Origin: a virus
Strand: one strand, 5' to 3'
IMG/VR virus record: IMGVR_UViG_3300030233_000283
Coordinates: 1-44,496 of that record
Length of the DNA stretch: 44,496 nucleotides
Part shown: one piece after another, positions 25,477 through 33,846 of the stretch
Position numbering within the stretch: position 1 is the first letter of the stretch
Layout of the letters: each line of letters starts with the position of its first letter
Notes under the pieces: generated by a model
Seen by the model: the letters and a program-made list of their open reading frames with translations, nothing else
Told to the model about the DNA's origin: nothing
Database searches by the model: none
Made by a program: the position numbers and the translations under genes

Positions 25477-26040
25477 TCAGGCGGACGCGGCGAGCGCCAT
25501 TGCCAGGATCAGCGCCCACCAGAGAGCGCCGACCAGCATTTCAGAGAGGGTGTTGCCCCAGCTCGTCCGAAAGCGGAGTTCGTAAGCGCCAACACCGAGA
25601 AGCCCGAAAGGGATGGCAGCCGTTAGGAGCCAATAGGACGCTGCCGTGGCGTAGGTCCATCCCATCAGCATCGGCAGCAGAAACACGCTCAACCTGAGAA
25701 ACAGGGCGACATGATCGGAACCGAAGCTGACCGCGTCCATGATCCTCACAAAAAGATCGTTCCGCCTTGGGTCGTTGACCTTGTCATGGTCATGTCGGTG
25801 AAGATCGAACCAGAGCCCCCAACCTGGAGCACCCCAGATCAGGAACCCGAGAGTTACGAAGGCACCCAGAAGTGGATGAAGGAGTGCAGCGGTCAGGCCG
25901 CCGACGATAGCCCCGACATAATAAAGCGCCCGTCCCGGTAACCGGTCGGTCAGACTGGACATGCCGCCGCCGCGAATGCGGTTAAACACCATGAGTATGG
26001 GAAGGGCCGGTAGCCAAAACAGAAGTATGCTGAACATCAC
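25477..26040 (-). CDS. Polytopic membrane protein of the tail operon
   Basis: A 187-residue protein with about five hydrophobic segments: MMFSILLFWLPALPILMVF, ALYYVGAIVGGLTAALL, LLGAFVTLGFLIWGAPGW, the pair around VALFLRLSVFLLPMLMGW and YWLLTAAIPFGLLGVGAY, and a C-terminal LVGALWWALILAMALAA. A loop has LWFDLHRHDHDKVNDPRR. The pattern NRIRGGGM...LPGR...W..P.WG.W recurs in phage membrane proteins of Alphaproteobacteria that I cannot name. Since no separate holin or endolysin is recognised in the window, a lysis role is possible, but that is only inference from position. Confidence 0.6.
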   Translation of the reverse strand: MMFSILLFWLPALPILMVFNRIRGGGMSSLTDRLPGRALYYVGAIVGGLTAALLHPLLGAFVTLGFLIWGAPGWGLWFDLHRHDHDKVNDPRRNDLFVRIMDAVSFGSDHVALFLRLSVFLLPMLMGWTYATAASYWLLTAAIPFGLLGVGAYELRFRTSWGNTLSEMLVGALWWALILAMALAASA

Positions 26041-26046
26041 TGGTCC

Positions 26047-26562
26047 TCAAATTGTCAGGTAATATTCCCAGAGGCTGTCAATCGTCTCTGGGGTGTAACC
26101 AAGGGATGCGCCCAGGGTGACAACGAGCGGATGGAGCCGGTCGAAGCCAAGCGCAGTGCGCCATTCGATATCCGCAATCGCTCGCTCGGTCGGGTCTTCA
26201 ATACCCGCAATGGCCGCTTCGACTTCGGCCTCAGTGGTGCCGCTATGCAAGAGACCTAAGCGAAATTGCCGAGCGGTCAGATGCTCCATTTCAGAGCGAA
26301 TTTCGTCGATGGGTGGCGGCACATACGGCGTGATCGTGCCGCCTGCCTGAAGCCATGCCTCGGCAGCGTCAGCAACAGTCTTGAAGTTGCCTGTCATTTC
26401 ATCGCGTTTCAGCATTGAAGGTCTGGACAGGCCGAACGGAAACTCTTCGATGTCTTCTTCCGGCGAATTCCGGCCATATAGCCAGACATCCCCGGAGAAC
26501 GACGCCATGTCGGTTCCACCCTCAACATCCGCGACCATACTGATAACATTGATGATTTCCAT
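26047..26562 (-). CDS. Tail-fibre-associated hypothetical (assembly chaperone-like)
   Basis: A 171-residue protein starting at ATG 26562, which overlaps the fibre gene stop by one base (TGATG). The N-terminal half includes a short beta domain with GDVWLYGRNSPEEDIEEFPFGLSRP. The C-terminal half (DEIRSEMEHLTARQFRLGLLHSGTTEAEVEAAIAGI...ERAIADIEWRTALGFDRLHPLV) is the helical module often seen in phage proteins that follow fibre genes. It therefore probably assists fibre assembly or tail attachment. The coupling with the fibre gene supports this. Confidence 0.6.
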   Translation of the reverse strand: MEIINVISMVADVEGGTDMASFSGDVWLYGRNSPEEDIEEFPFGLSRPSMLKRDEMTGNFKTVADAAEAWLQAGGTITPYVPPPIDEIRSEMEHLTARQFRLGLLHSGTTEAEVEAAIAGIEDPTERAIADIEWRTALGFDRLHPLVVTLGASLGYTPETIDSLWEYYLTI

Positions 26563-27827
26563 CACGCGACCCTTCTAAAGATCTGGTATTTGGCGTCAGA
26601 GTAGTTGGTGGTTTGCCCGCACACGCGCCAAGTTCCGTCGAGTGTGGAGCCGCTGCTGAGGTGGAAGCACGCGGCGCCAGACCTGCACCGAAGGGTCCTG
26701 GAGGAGTTTACAGCGTACAGAGACGTGCCCGTTCGAGCCGTGCCAATAGAGCCGATAGGGTAGTCTCTGTAAGTGCTGCTAGAGCCGTCGTAGACGCCGG
26801 CAACCTTATGAAAGACGCCATCATTGTATTCGAGGCAGAACGCATTCCGACTGTCGTCCCAGCCCAGAGATCGCCAAGTGTTGGAGTTGTCGTCGTAATA
26901 GTAGCCCCAGCTATCGCCGCCGCCGTTTTTGCCGATATAGATATTGTTGTCGGCGTGCAGGCGGCCGTAAACGAGAACCCCTGAGCCGTCGGTGCGCAGC
27001 TTCGCGGAACTCTGGTAGTAAAGCTGCGCATAAAGGCCATCGATCAGCGCCAGTAGATTGCGGTTTGTGCCGCCGCTGTCCTCGCCCTGGAAATAGACAT
27101 CACCGGCATGAACCCTTTGCTTGAAATAAAGGGTCCCCGTGTAGTTATCGAAATAGGTATGGGAGCCGTTGTGATACATCCGCATGTCGGCAGAGTTGCC
27201 GAGGCGCACTTCCTTCGAGTCTTGCCACTCTGTGTGCCCGCTAACTGTATCATCCGCATCAGAACGGACGAACGAACTCGCATGCAGGTTGTCGACCTTG
27301 TCGGCATTCGTTGCACTCACGGCATTGGCATTTGCGTCGAGTTTGTCGTCAACTGTCGCCGCAAGGGCAGCACCTTGCGCGACCGAGAAATACCGTGGGT
27401 CCAGAGCGGCGAGGATATTCGCCCAGGTCAGCTTCTTCATAATGAAGTTGACGGCACTGTCGAGGAGACCAACCACATCGTTGTCTTCTGGTTCCGTCTT
27501 CTCGTCGGCCGCCGCGATCTGAGCCTGTGGGGCACCCAGGATCGCAACCGCGGTCACGCGCAGGTCTACACGGGAACCGGCCGGAAACGCCTTCGCGGTC
27601 GTACCTTCTTGGGCCCGAACCACGGTGATGACCGCCCCTGCCCGGGCGGTCGCCAGCATGATTTCCATGTTGCCGTTCCCATCGACCAGCGTCAGCGGAA
27701 ACCAGTCTCCGGCCGCAAGGCTCGGAAAGAGACCCGCATCGCCGCTTTGGACAGTCAGCGATGTGGCCGCGTTCGTGATGCCGGCGGCCAGAGTGCTGGT
27801 TGCGTTGTTGCTCAACTTGAGACCCAT
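26562..27827 (-). CDS. Tail fibre protein
   Basis: A 421-residue protein starting at ATG 27827 (MGLKLSNNATSTLAAGITNAATSLTVQSGDAGLFPSL), with GAGGAATT upstream; the ATG overlaps the adaptor gene stop by one base. The N-terminal domain (LSNNATSTLAAGI...AVITVVRAQEGTTAKAFPAGSRV) is the usual virion-attachment part of such fibres. The middle is a shaft with DNANAVSATNADKVDNLHASSFVRSDADDT and many Tyr/Asn/Gly beta repeats. The C-terminal Tyr/Ser/Gly-rich part (SSTLDGTWRVCGQTTNYSDAKYQIFRRV) is probably the receptor-binding tip. Confidence 0.85.
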   Translation of the reverse strand: MGLKLSNNATSTLAAGITNAATSLTVQSGDAGLFPSLAAGDWFPLTLVDGNGNMEIMLATARAGAVITVVRAQEGTTAKAFPAGSRVDLRVTAVAILGAPQAQIAAADEKTEPEDNDVVGLLDSAVNFIMKKLTWANILAALDPRYFSVAQGAALAATVDDKLDANANAVSATNADKVDNLHASSFVRSDADDTVSGHTEWQDSKEVRLGNSADMRMYHNGSHTYFDNYTGTLYFKQRVHAGDVYFQGEDSGGTNRNLLALIDGLYAQLYYQSSAKLRTDGSGVLVYGRLHADNNIYIGKNGGGDSWGYYYDDNSNTWRSLGWDDSRNAFCLEYNDGVFHKVAGVYDGSSSTYRDYPIGSIGTARTGTSLYAVNSSRTLRCRSGAACFHLSSGSTLDGTWRVCGQTTNYSDAKYQIFRRVA

Positions 27828-28105
27828 CAGCAATTCCTCACTTTCAGCCGCGCGCAAACTTCCTTGATGCGACCTTGAACCGTGGTCGCACGCACCGTGA
27901 TTGTTCCGTTGTCCTGATGCGTGCCACCCGACACCCACACCTTGATCGCTGTGCTGGACGTGTCGATCTGGTCGATGACAGCTGTGGTGCCCGCGATTTC
28001 GGCCACTGCACTGTCAACGCTGTCGCCATCGGGTAGCCAACGCTCGAAATCGAAGTCGTAATCAAGACGCTCGTCCGGATCTTTTTCGAAGGATTGCTGG
28101 CTCAT
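27827..28105 (-). CDS. Fibre-tail adaptor-like protein
   Basis: A 92-residue protein with the pattern KDPDERLDYDFDFERWLPDGDSVDSAVAEIAG, then ISTAIKVWVSGGTHQDNGTITVRATT-like strands, as in phage fibre-tail adaptor proteins (linker between fibre and tail tube). It directly precedes the fibre gene and overlaps it by one base. It shares a four-nt ATGA overlap with the preceding gene. The small beta-sandwich shape and position agree with the adaptor call. Confidence 0.65.
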   Translation of the reverse strand: MSQQSFEKDPDERLDYDFDFERWLPDGDSVDSAVAEIAGTTAVIDQIDTSSTAIKVWVSGGTHQDNGTITVRATTVQGRIKEVCARLKVRNC

Positions 28106-28674
28106 TTGGCCCTCCCGCGATCCGGTTCAGCGGTTGCTTTGCGTGTCGGTGACGCAACATGGGCTGCGTCTTTCTGCTGGCTGACGAGGGCAGCGCCGGG
28201 ACTTGCGGGAACGGTCAGAGACCGCGCTTCTTGCGGCAGAACCACTCGATTTGTCGTCTCCGGAGCCCGGGCGATGCGCTTCACGGGCGCGGGCATCCGG
28301 TATTTCCAGAAAAGCGAAGCCGCCCCGTCGAAGGACACAAGACAAGAACCGGACGCAGTCAGGCGCGCATTCGCCTTGGCATAGCAAACCACGGAAACGG
28401 CAAGCGTTCCCTGCCCATTGGCACGGCGGCGAAACTGCGCTGCAAAGGAAGTGCTTACTTGTGCGGTGCCGCCGTACAGTCGTCTCCGGACTGCCTTGCA
28501 CTGAGCAGCCGAAGCGGCAACGGGAGCGGTACCGATCAGCCGCGCCCGTCGGATCGCCTGGACAGAAGCGGGCACGGGGATGTTTGCCGTTGCGCTTGCA
28601 CGCAAGGTGAACCGCCCTTCATTGAGCGGCAGCGAGTTGAACGGGGAGCCGTTGAGAGCGCCTGTCGAATCCAT
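28102..28674 (-). CDS. Virion-associated hypothetical of the tail operon
   Basis: A 190-residue protein, very rich in Ala, Arg, Ser and Val, with a start (MDSTGALNGSPFNSLPLNEGRFTLRA) of the form Leu-Asn-x-x-x-Phe-Asn-x-x-x-Leu-Asn seen in phage tail proteins. The rest looks like irregular short beta strands repeating about every 30 residues (ARASATANIPVP, ARLIGTAPVAASA, GTAQVSTSFAAQF, GTLAVSVVCYAKA). It overlaps both neighbours by 1-4 nt. Probably a minor structural protein; no family named. Confidence 0.55.
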   Translation of the reverse strand: MDSTGALNGSPFNSLPLNEGRFTLRASATANIPVPASVQAIRRARLIGTAPVAASAAQCKAVRRRLYGGTAQVSTSFAAQFRRRANGQGTLAVSVVCYAKANARLTASGSCLVSFDGAASLFWKYRMPAPVKRIARAPETTNRVVLPQEARSLTVPASPGAALVSQQKDAAHVASPTRKATAEPDRGRAK

Positions 28675-29090
28675 CAGGTCACCTGCACATCCAGCTCTGT
28701 GCCCTTCACCACGATTTCATCCGTGGGGAAAAGCTGACGCGGAGCGTTGAGGGGGCCGTAGAAGAGTAGGTTGCCAGCCGTTTCGTCATCCCAGAGACCA
28801 AAGTGAGTCACGGTGATATCGGCGGCGCCGTCCTGTCCCGGAAACAGGATTTCGTTCAGGTTTTCCGAATGCTTGTTAACAGCGACGGAAAAGCCCGTTG
28901 CAACCGCACCGCCTTGGGACGGCTCCTGCCGTGCATAGGCGGGCCAGGAAGCTGTGTCGACTTCATTGTCACCCTCGTTGCCCGGGTCATCGGTGTGCAG
29001 AGACAGCCAAACGGCCGCCGGAGCGACGGCAGCTTGGCCACGCAGCAGCAGATCAAGGATCAGATTTCCGGAGTAGGTGCTCACGGGCAT
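28674..29090 (-). CDS. Tail protein, first gene of the tail operon
   Basis: A 138-residue protein. The segment VWLSLHTDDPGNEGDNEVDTASWPAYARQ is a recognisable phage tail/baseplate-associated motif, followed by strands with ITVTHFGLWDDETAGNLLFYGPL. It is the first gene behind leader copy 3 and a good promoter (29148-29176), opening a tightly packed run of genes down to 23126 with overlapping starts and stops. It probably lies near the fibre attachment site in the virion. Confidence 0.7.
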   Translation of the reverse strand: MPVSTYSGNLILDLLLRGQAAVAPAAVWLSLHTDDPGNEGDNEVDTASWPAYARQEPSQGGAVATGFSVAVNKHSENLNEILFPGQDGAADITVTHFGLWDDETAGNLLFYGPLNAPRQLFPTDEIVVKGTELDVQVT

Positions 29091-29129
29091 CGGACGGCGT
29101 TCCCTTGTGGGGCAAGCACGTCCTGCGCT
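29091..29129 (-). promoter_or_regulatory. Conserved late-gene leader, copy 3 (tail operon)
   Basis: The minus strand carries GCGCAGGACGTGC (29117-29129), then arms GGACGTGC and GCCGTCC that pair with one bulge, then ATG 29090. AGGGA sits in the loop region and may be the SD. The two GGA triplets start 20 nt apart. Confidence 0.65.
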
Positions 29130-29147
29130 TCGTGAAAACTGGGGCGA

Positions 29148-29176
29148 CTATAGCCTCATTGACGTCAAACGGCAAC
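29148..29176 (-). promoter_or_regulatory. Sigma70-type promoter of the tail operon
   Basis: On the minus strand TTGCCG (29171-29176) and TATAGT (29148-29153) are 17 bp apart. The predicted start lies about 10 nt before leader copy 3, so the leader would be at the 5' end of the transcript. Confidence 0.6.
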
Positions 29177-29215
29177 GGGGCCTTGCGCATCGCATTTCTA
29201 CAATCCATGCAATGT

Positions 29216-29265
29216 ACTTTTAATATTAAAACGGATATAAAAGAATCACTTTTCACATTAAAACG
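29216..29265. repeat. par operator/centromere repeats upstream of parA
   Basis: ACTTTTAATATTAAAACG (29216-29233) and ACTTTTCACATTAAAACG (29248-29265) agree at 16 of 18 positions and start 32 bp apart. The first contains the perfect palindrome TTTTAATATTAAAA. A third partial copy (TTTTAATATGAAA, 29915-29927) overlaps the parA stop, just before the ribbon-helix-helix gene. This is the layout of operator/centromere sites bound by ParG-like proteins. Confidence 0.6.
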
Positions 29266-29278
29266 ATGGGGAAATAAT

Positions 29279-29920
29279 ATGATTCTGACAGTAGGGAATA
29301 CCAAGGGCGGTGTAGGCAAGACCACGCTGGCTGTGAACATCGCCGCCGCGCGCGCACTCGAAGGCCGCAAGGTCTGGCTTGTCGATGGTGATCGCCAGGG
29401 CACAGCGCAGACCGCGATCAGCATTCGCCATGAACAGGGCATCGAACCGGGCATTGCCTGCGCCACCTATCCCGATGGCCCCACATTGCGCACCCAGGTC
29501 AAACAGCAGAAGGACCACTTTGACGATGTCATCATCGATGTCGGGGGCAGGGACAGCACGTCCTTGCGGGCTGCGCTCGTGCTGACTGACGTGCTCCTTG
29601 TGCCGTTCCAGCCGCAAAGCTTCGATGTCTGGGCTCTGGAAGACATTGCCGAACTGATAAACGAGGCCCGCAGCATCCGCGACGACCTGCGCGCCTATGT
29701 GATGCTCAACTGCGCCTTTGCCGGTTATCAGCCTGCCGACAACAACGCCGCCGAGAACGCGGCGGCCGATCTGCCGCAATTCGAAGTCCTGAAATCGCAG
29801 ATCAAGCGGCGAAAGGCTTTCTCCAATGCGGCCGGGGCCGGTCAGTGCGTTCTCGAAACCAAGCCGCAGGATCGCAAGGCACAACGGGAGTTGAAGGCGT
29901 TGCTTTCCATATTGTTTTAA
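29279..29920 (+). CDS. parA: ParA-type partition ATPase
   Basis: A 213-residue protein with the deviant Walker A motif KGGVGKTT (9-16), switch I around VWLVDGDRQGTAQ (32-44), Walker B in DDVIIDVGGRD (near 82-92), and the ParA pattern VLLVPFQPQSFDVWALEDI. Length fits the small ParA class (type Ib) that pairs with an RHH centromere-binding protein. It positions the prophage-plasmid at cell division. The start follows AT-rich operator repeats and a purine-rich GGGGAAA; the partner gene begins 38 nt downstream. It is transcribed against the neighbouring late genes, as expected for a lysogenic function. Confidence 0.93.
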   Translation: MILTVGNTKGGVGKTTLAVNIAAARALEGRKVWLVDGDRQGTAQTAISIRHEQGIEPGIACATYPDGPTLRTQVKQQKDHFDDVIIDVGGRDSTSLRAALVLTDVLLVPFQPQSFDVWALEDIAELINEARSIRDDLRAYVMLNCAFAGYQPADNNAAENAAADLPQFEVLKSQIKRRKAFSNAAGAGQCVLETKPQDRKAQRELKALLSILF

Positions 29921-29958
29921 TATGAAATTACACTTGGAAAGCGATTAGGAACGATTCG

Positions 29959-30240
29959 ATGGCAATCACCCGTAAACCCGACAAGAAACCGTCAAACGCC
30001 GATGAGTTCATTTCCGGCGCCCCGGATGCCGGCAGCACGCCAGCGGCCGCCAAAGGCCCCGGGGTGGAGAAAGGCAACAAGGTCCAGATCACTGTGACCT
30101 TTCCCCCGGATCTGATTGCAGAGATAGATGCACTGAAGGCCCGCACGGGCCTCTCCCGGGCTGCTATAATCAACATAGGAGCCCGACATGTCGTCAGGAA
30201 TGGCATCACCCTGGATGCCCTTTCCGGCGAGACGGATTGA
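29959..30240 (+). CDS. ParG-like ribbon-helix-helix centromere-binding protein
   Basis: A 93-residue protein: a disordered, charged N-terminal tail (1-40), then a ribbon-helix-helix fold (about 41-80, KVQITVTFPPDLIAEIDALKARTGLSRAAIINIGARHVV). Small RHH proteins with a flexible tail, encoded just after parA, are the partition adaptors and repressors of type Ib par loci; the tail usually stimulates the ATPase. Predicted targets are the repeats at 29216-29265 and 29915. The stop abuts the stop of the convergent head gene without a gap. Confidence 0.75.
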   Translation: MAITRKPDKKPSNADEFISGAPDAGSTPAAAKGPGVEKGNKVQITVTFPPDLIAEIDALKARTGLSRAAIINIGARHVVRNGITLDALSGETD

Positions 30241-30882
30241 TCAGAAGAAGCTGGACCGGACCCGCTGCTTGGCCTTCAGCTGCGTCTTTGCAGCCTTGCT
30301 CTTCATGCGGCCGGTCTCAGAGGCATATTCCGCACGAAGGTCCCCGCCGCGTGCCGGATTGGCAAACTCAGCGTCTGGCAAAAGCAGGATATTGGCCGCA
30401 GCCCCTTTCGCGATCAGGGCTGCGTGGTCCTCGATCAAGAAATCAGGCAGCGTCAAGGCCTTGCGGGATGGGGCAAGCACAAGGCGCGCCTTCAAGATCC
30501 CTGAAGCCTTCGGCACGACAATGACCTGGTTCGGCTGGATCTGGGTGACATAACAGGCTGGACCGCCCATGGTGTCATAGTCGACATTCCACCGCGGCAT
30601 ATTGCGGTCGAGCTGAAGGGGCGTGACCGGGTCAAGGTCTATCTCGCCGTCGTCAGTTACCAGCCAGGCCTCTTCTACCTCCAGAATTTTGGAATCCTGT
30701 ATCGCAGAAATGCCATCACCTTCCTTGTCTCCGGTGATGTCAAACTCTTCCCATTCCCGCCAGAGCCTGGTCTCAGCGCAGAAGTGTTGCGCCGCTTCCC
30801 GGATGTACCGAATGGCAAGCGGTTCCGGCACGTGTGGCGCATAGGTCATGACCTCCGGAAGGGCTTCATCGATATCGATCAC
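30241..30882 (-). CDS. Head-tail adaptor/tail-tube-like protein
   Basis: A 213-residue protein beginning MIDIDEALPEVMTYAPHVPEPLAIRYIREAAQHFCAETRLWREWEEFDI, a form seen in podovirus connector proteins that follow the adaptor gene, with a beta-rich middle and a helical C-terminus containing a positively charged tail (KSKAAKTQLKAKQRVRSSFF). The ATG overlaps the adaptor gene by four nt. Last gene of the head module, ending right against the par locus. It is probably part of the connector or tail tube below the portal. Confidence 0.65.
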   Translation of the reverse strand: MIDIDEALPEVMTYAPHVPEPLAIRYIREAAQHFCAETRLWREWEEFDITGDKEGDGISAIQDSKILEVEEAWLVTDDGEIDLDPVTPLQLDRNMPRWNVDYDTMGGPACYVTQIQPNQVIVVPKASGILKARLVLAPSRKALTLPDFLIEDHAALIAKGAAANILLLPDAEFANPARGGDLRAEYASETGRMKSKAAKTQLKAKQRVRSSFF

Positions 30883-31580
30883 TGGGCGCGCTCCCTGTTC
30901 GGCGATGTGGCGCGCTCAACCTGGATCTTCAGGCCGATGGCCGTGGCAAAGCTTTGATAGTGGATGGCTGAGCGCCCGGTATTGGCGGCCACATCATCCT
31001 TGATCTGTGCCCGGTAGCAGACATAGTCGGTGAGGGGCGCCTGATAGATCGCCTGAACGCCAACGGGCACATCGTAGGAACCGATCAGGCTGTCATCGCC
31101 CGTTGCGGCGACCGGTGCCGGCAGAACCGAAACAACCGCTTCAACAACGCCAGAGCCGTCATTGCCGGGATAGGTGTAAAATTCGAGCGGATTTTCCTCA
31201 TCGAACGTGTACTGGCGCACGTCCTTGCGGAATTTCACATACTTGCTCTGGTGCCAGTTCGGCTCCTGGGCATCCAGGAGGCTGCGTTTCGTCGCCCGGA
31301 TCGCCCGCCCGCCAATGCGTGGGTCGCCAGCGCTGGCAAGGTTGCGGGTAATGGAGAGGATGCGCAGTGGAGACGGCGTGCCTGTCTGGGGCACGTACTG
31401 CAGCGTGCCTTCCACCAGCGGAACGGCGATGCTCCGGGTGGAAGCAGACGGCTTTGCCAGGACGAGCGCCTTGATGCCCTCATTGAGGTAGCCGGTCAGC
31501 TCGGGCAGCGACCAGCGCACGTTCTGCTCGTCCAATAGGAGGCCGCTGGCGGCCTCCAGTATGACACGGGCTGAGAGCAT
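30879..31580 (-). CDS. Phage adaptor protein (DUF6682-like)
   Basis: A 233-residue protein with the family pattern: an N-terminal helix pair (SARVILEAASGLLLDEQNVRWSLPELTGYLNEGIKALVLAKPSA), then LVEGTLQYVP, RILSITRNL, GRAIRATKRSLLDAQEPNWHQSKYV, VRQYTFDEENPLEFYTYPGNDGSGVVEAVVS. This order is known in adaptor proteins that dock below the portal of podoviruses. It overlaps the next gene by four nt and abuts the preceding gene. Confidence 0.75.
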   Translation of the reverse strand: MLSARVILEAASGLLLDEQNVRWSLPELTGYLNEGIKALVLAKPSASTRSIAVPLVEGTLQYVPQTGTPSPLRILSITRNLASAGDPRIGGRAIRATKRSLLDAQEPNWHQSKYVKFRKDVRQYTFDEENPLEFYTYPGNDGSGVVEAVVSVLPAPVAATGDDSLIGSYDVPVGVQAIYQAPLTDYVCYRAQIKDDVAANTGRSAIHYQSFATAIGLKIQVERATSPNRERAQ

Positions 31581-32123
31581 TTAGCTCGCAGCCGGCGCGG
31601 GAGTGGAAGGGCTTTTCTCAGTCGCAGCCTTGCTGGTCGTGGTCTTGCCGCCGCTCGCCTTTGCGCCTGCGGCCTTGGCCGGCGTCTTACCACCCGTGTT
31701 GCGCGGTTTGGCCGTTGCCTTTTTCTCGGTAGCCGGTTTCTGGGCGGCGGTTTCCGTCTTTTTCGGAGCTGAGTTGGACGGCTTGGCAGGCGTGGTTGCC
31801 GGCGTGGGCACAGAGGAAGGGGCAGGGGCAGTAGTCGATGCCGCGTCCTGGCCACCAAGGCCGGTCGGTTCCGAGGAGGTTTCGTTCTGGGACCTGTCTG
31901 CCGCCGGATCTTCGCCCTTTTCGTCCTTCTCCGGAGCGCTCTTCGCCGCCTCAACGTCGGGCGCGATGCGATAGTGCTCCACGGACACAAGGCATTTCAC
32001 ATGGTTCTGTTCGTGAACCTCGGCGACGAAGCGACTGTGTTTGTCGCGTTCGAAACAATAGGTCTCGCCGCCGACGCTGGTCTCGACCCTGCCTCTGATG
32101 CATTCCACGAGCGTGCTCATCAT
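31581..32123 (-). CDS. Head accessory protein with long Ala/Pro/Lys tail
   Basis: A 180-residue protein with a short folded N-terminus (about 1-50, LVECIRGRVETSVGGETYCFERDKHSRFVAEVHEQNHVKCLVSVEHYR), a common small domain next to phage capsid genes, and a 125-residue low-complexity tail of Ala, Pro, Thr, Lys and Gly. The start has two successive ATG codons (32123, 32120) after AGGAGA. The basic tail could contact packaged DNA or the inside of the capsid. Function not established. Confidence 0.6.
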   Translation of the reverse strand: MMSTLVECIRGRVETSVGGETYCFERDKHSRFVAEVHEQNHVKCLVSVEHYRIAPDVEAAKSAPEKDEKGEDPAADRSQNETSSEPTGLGGQDAASTTAPAPSSVPTPATTPAKPSNSAPKKTETAAQKPATEKKATAKPRNTGGKTPAKAAGAKASGGKTTTSKAATEKSPSTPAPAAS

Positions 32124-32211
32124 TGCTCTCCTGTGTTCCTGTGTAGATACGGAGACGCCCGCGCCGGGAAACAGGGCGCGGGCGTTACGTCACGGGGCGC
32201 CACCCCACAGG

Positions 32212-32673
32212 CTAGGTCGCGGCCACCGTGAGCGTGAGGCCGATGGAACCTGCCTGACCGGTAGCCGGAGCAGTGGTGAACATGACACCGATGGATCGGG
32301 CCTTGTTGCTCTTGTTGAGACGGAACGCTGCCGTCTTGCTGGCGCGTTCAACACCACCGGTCTGGCCGATAGTTGTGCCGGCAAAAAAGGTGTTGCTGCA
32401 AAACCGGTTGGATTCACCGTCGCCGAACTCACCGTTCATGATGCCGACGTTAAAGACGACTGCCGGGGCGCCATCGGTATCGATTTGGTCGCAATCCAGG
32501 ATGATGTCCATCACTTCCGCATCCTGCGGGATGACGGCGAGTTCAAGGATGTCGTCCTGGGCGATGTTGGCCGGGATCTCCATGGAAAAGCGGTGCGTGA
32601 TAGCGCAACCGGCGATCTGGGGGTAGGGCGCCACTCGATTGCCCTTGGCGTATGCGCTCTGGAGGATGCTCAT
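32212..32673 (-). CDS. Capsid-associated protein (decoration-like)
   Basis: A 153-residue beta-rich protein (MSILQSAYAKGNRVAPYPQIAGCAITHRFSMEIPANIAQDDILELAVIPQDAEVMDIILDCDQID) directly after the capsid gene. Proteins of this size, place and strand-rich make-up commonly decorate or stabilise N4 gp56-type capsids. The C-terminal half has short strands (ARSIGVMFTTAPATGQAGSIGLTLTVA). The gap of 69 nt to the capsid gene is larger than usual here, but I see no clear signal in it. Confidence 0.65.
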   Translation of the reverse strand: MSILQSAYAKGNRVAPYPQIAGCAITHRFSMEIPANIAQDDILELAVIPQDAEVMDIILDCDQIDTDGAPAVVFNVGIMNGEFGDGESNRFCSNTFFAGTTIGQTGGVERASKTAAFRLNKSNKARSIGVMFTTAPATGQAGSIGLTLTVAAT

Positions 32674-32742
32674 GTGTCTGCTCCGGAAGTGATGACAGTT
32701 GGAAAAGAAGGGCCCGCCAGTGGCGAGCCCTGAGAGCGGCCC

Positions 32743-33846
32743 TTACGGGTTCGGGTCGGCGGCGGCGGTATCGACCGCAAGGACACCAAAGTCCTTGTTG
32801 TTGAACCGAGTCTTCTTGCTGCCGATGATGAAACCGGCACAGATTTCCATGTTGTTGCCGTGGTCGGTCTTTTCCTCGCTCCAGGAGGCGCGGGTCTTGC
32901 CGCTGGACCCGTAGGCGACAACACCGGCCTGGCGGCCGAGGAAGAGGGCGCGGGCTGCTTCCACGTCACCACCGGCACCATAGTCGTCAAACCGGATCAC
33001 CGATTCATGACTGTGGAGCACGGCATTGTTGATCATGCCGAGACCGCCCTTGAAGATCCGGTTCTTGGAACCTTCGGCGGTGGCTGCGGCCTTCTGGACT
33101 TCCATCCAGCCTGCCGTGCCGGTGTCGTTGCGCAGGTCATGTTCCTGGAACGGCGACATCAGCATCACATAGTGAAGCTCGCCGTCGATGTTGATCGGCA
33201 TCATGTTCGCGGTCTTGGGATCTTTCGCCCGCATCATGCGCGCCTTCACCGTTGCCCGTTCGATCAGGCCACGGGTCATCTTGTCGGTGGCATCCAGATC
33301 GGCCTTGCCGGTGGCATCGCCGCCAAAGATGATGTGGCCGCTATCCGGAGACTGGATCGGGTTCTCCGCATGACCGGCCCAGGTCACTTCCTCGAAATAG
33401 TCCTCGTTCATGCCACGGGAACCGGAGAGGTAGATGAACTGGAACTGATCCAGATACTGCGCCCAGTAGTCGGACAGGCGGTCCTTGCCGACGTTCCGCA
33501 GATTGTGCAGCGTGCGCTTGCGGCTCATCTTGCCGCCGGTCGAGACCGTCTTGCGCATCTGGTCGATCTTCACTTCATCGGTGAAGAAGCGCAGGTTTTC
33601 CGCCTTGCCCTGGGTGGGCTCATCGCCCTTGGTCGGCGTGCCGCGCAGCTGGACGGAAACGTCATAGCTGATCGTGTCGCCTGCGGCCTGTTCAAGGTCG
33701 GTCAGACGCTGCACAACGGAGTTTTCGGAAGTACCGGTGAACTTCTTGTCCCAGTAGGCCTTCCGCAGAATGTCGAGAAAGAGTGCGCCGGACCAGCGCT
33801 TGACGGCTTTCGGATCGCCAACAGGAATATTGGTCTGCCCTGACAT
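32743..33846 (-). CDS. Major capsid protein, N4 gp56 family
   Basis: A 367-residue protein with the N4 gp56 family layout: an N-terminal arm (AVKRWSGALFLDILRKAYWDKKFTGTSENSVVQRLTDLEQAAGDTISYDVSVQLRG), an E-loop part (RFFTDEVKIDQMRKTVSTGGKMSRKRTLHNLRNVGKDRLSDYWAQYLDQFQFIYLSG), and a C-terminal region with the helix pair and VAYGSSGKTRASWSEEKTDHGNN. It forms the icosahedral shell (HK97-like fold by family knowledge). It sits behind leader copy 4 with its own promoter, downstream of portal, scaffold and the CsrA-like gene. Confidence 0.9.
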   Translation of the reverse strand: MSGQTNIPVGDPKAVKRWSGALFLDILRKAYWDKKFTGTSENSVVQRLTDLEQAAGDTISYDVSVQLRGTPTKGDEPTQGKAENLRFFTDEVKIDQMRKTVSTGGKMSRKRTLHNLRNVGKDRLSDYWAQYLDQFQFIYLSGSRGMNEDYFEEVTWAGHAENPIQSPDSGHIIFGGDATGKADLDATDKMTRGLIERATVKARMMRAKDPKTANMMPINIDGELHYVMLMSPFQEHDLRNDTGTAGWMEVQKAAATAEGSKNRIFKGGLGMINNAVLHSHESVIRFDDYGAGGDVEAARALFLGRQAGVVAYGSSGKTRASWSEEKTDHGNNMEICAGFIIGSKKTRFNNKDFGVLAVDTAAADPNP

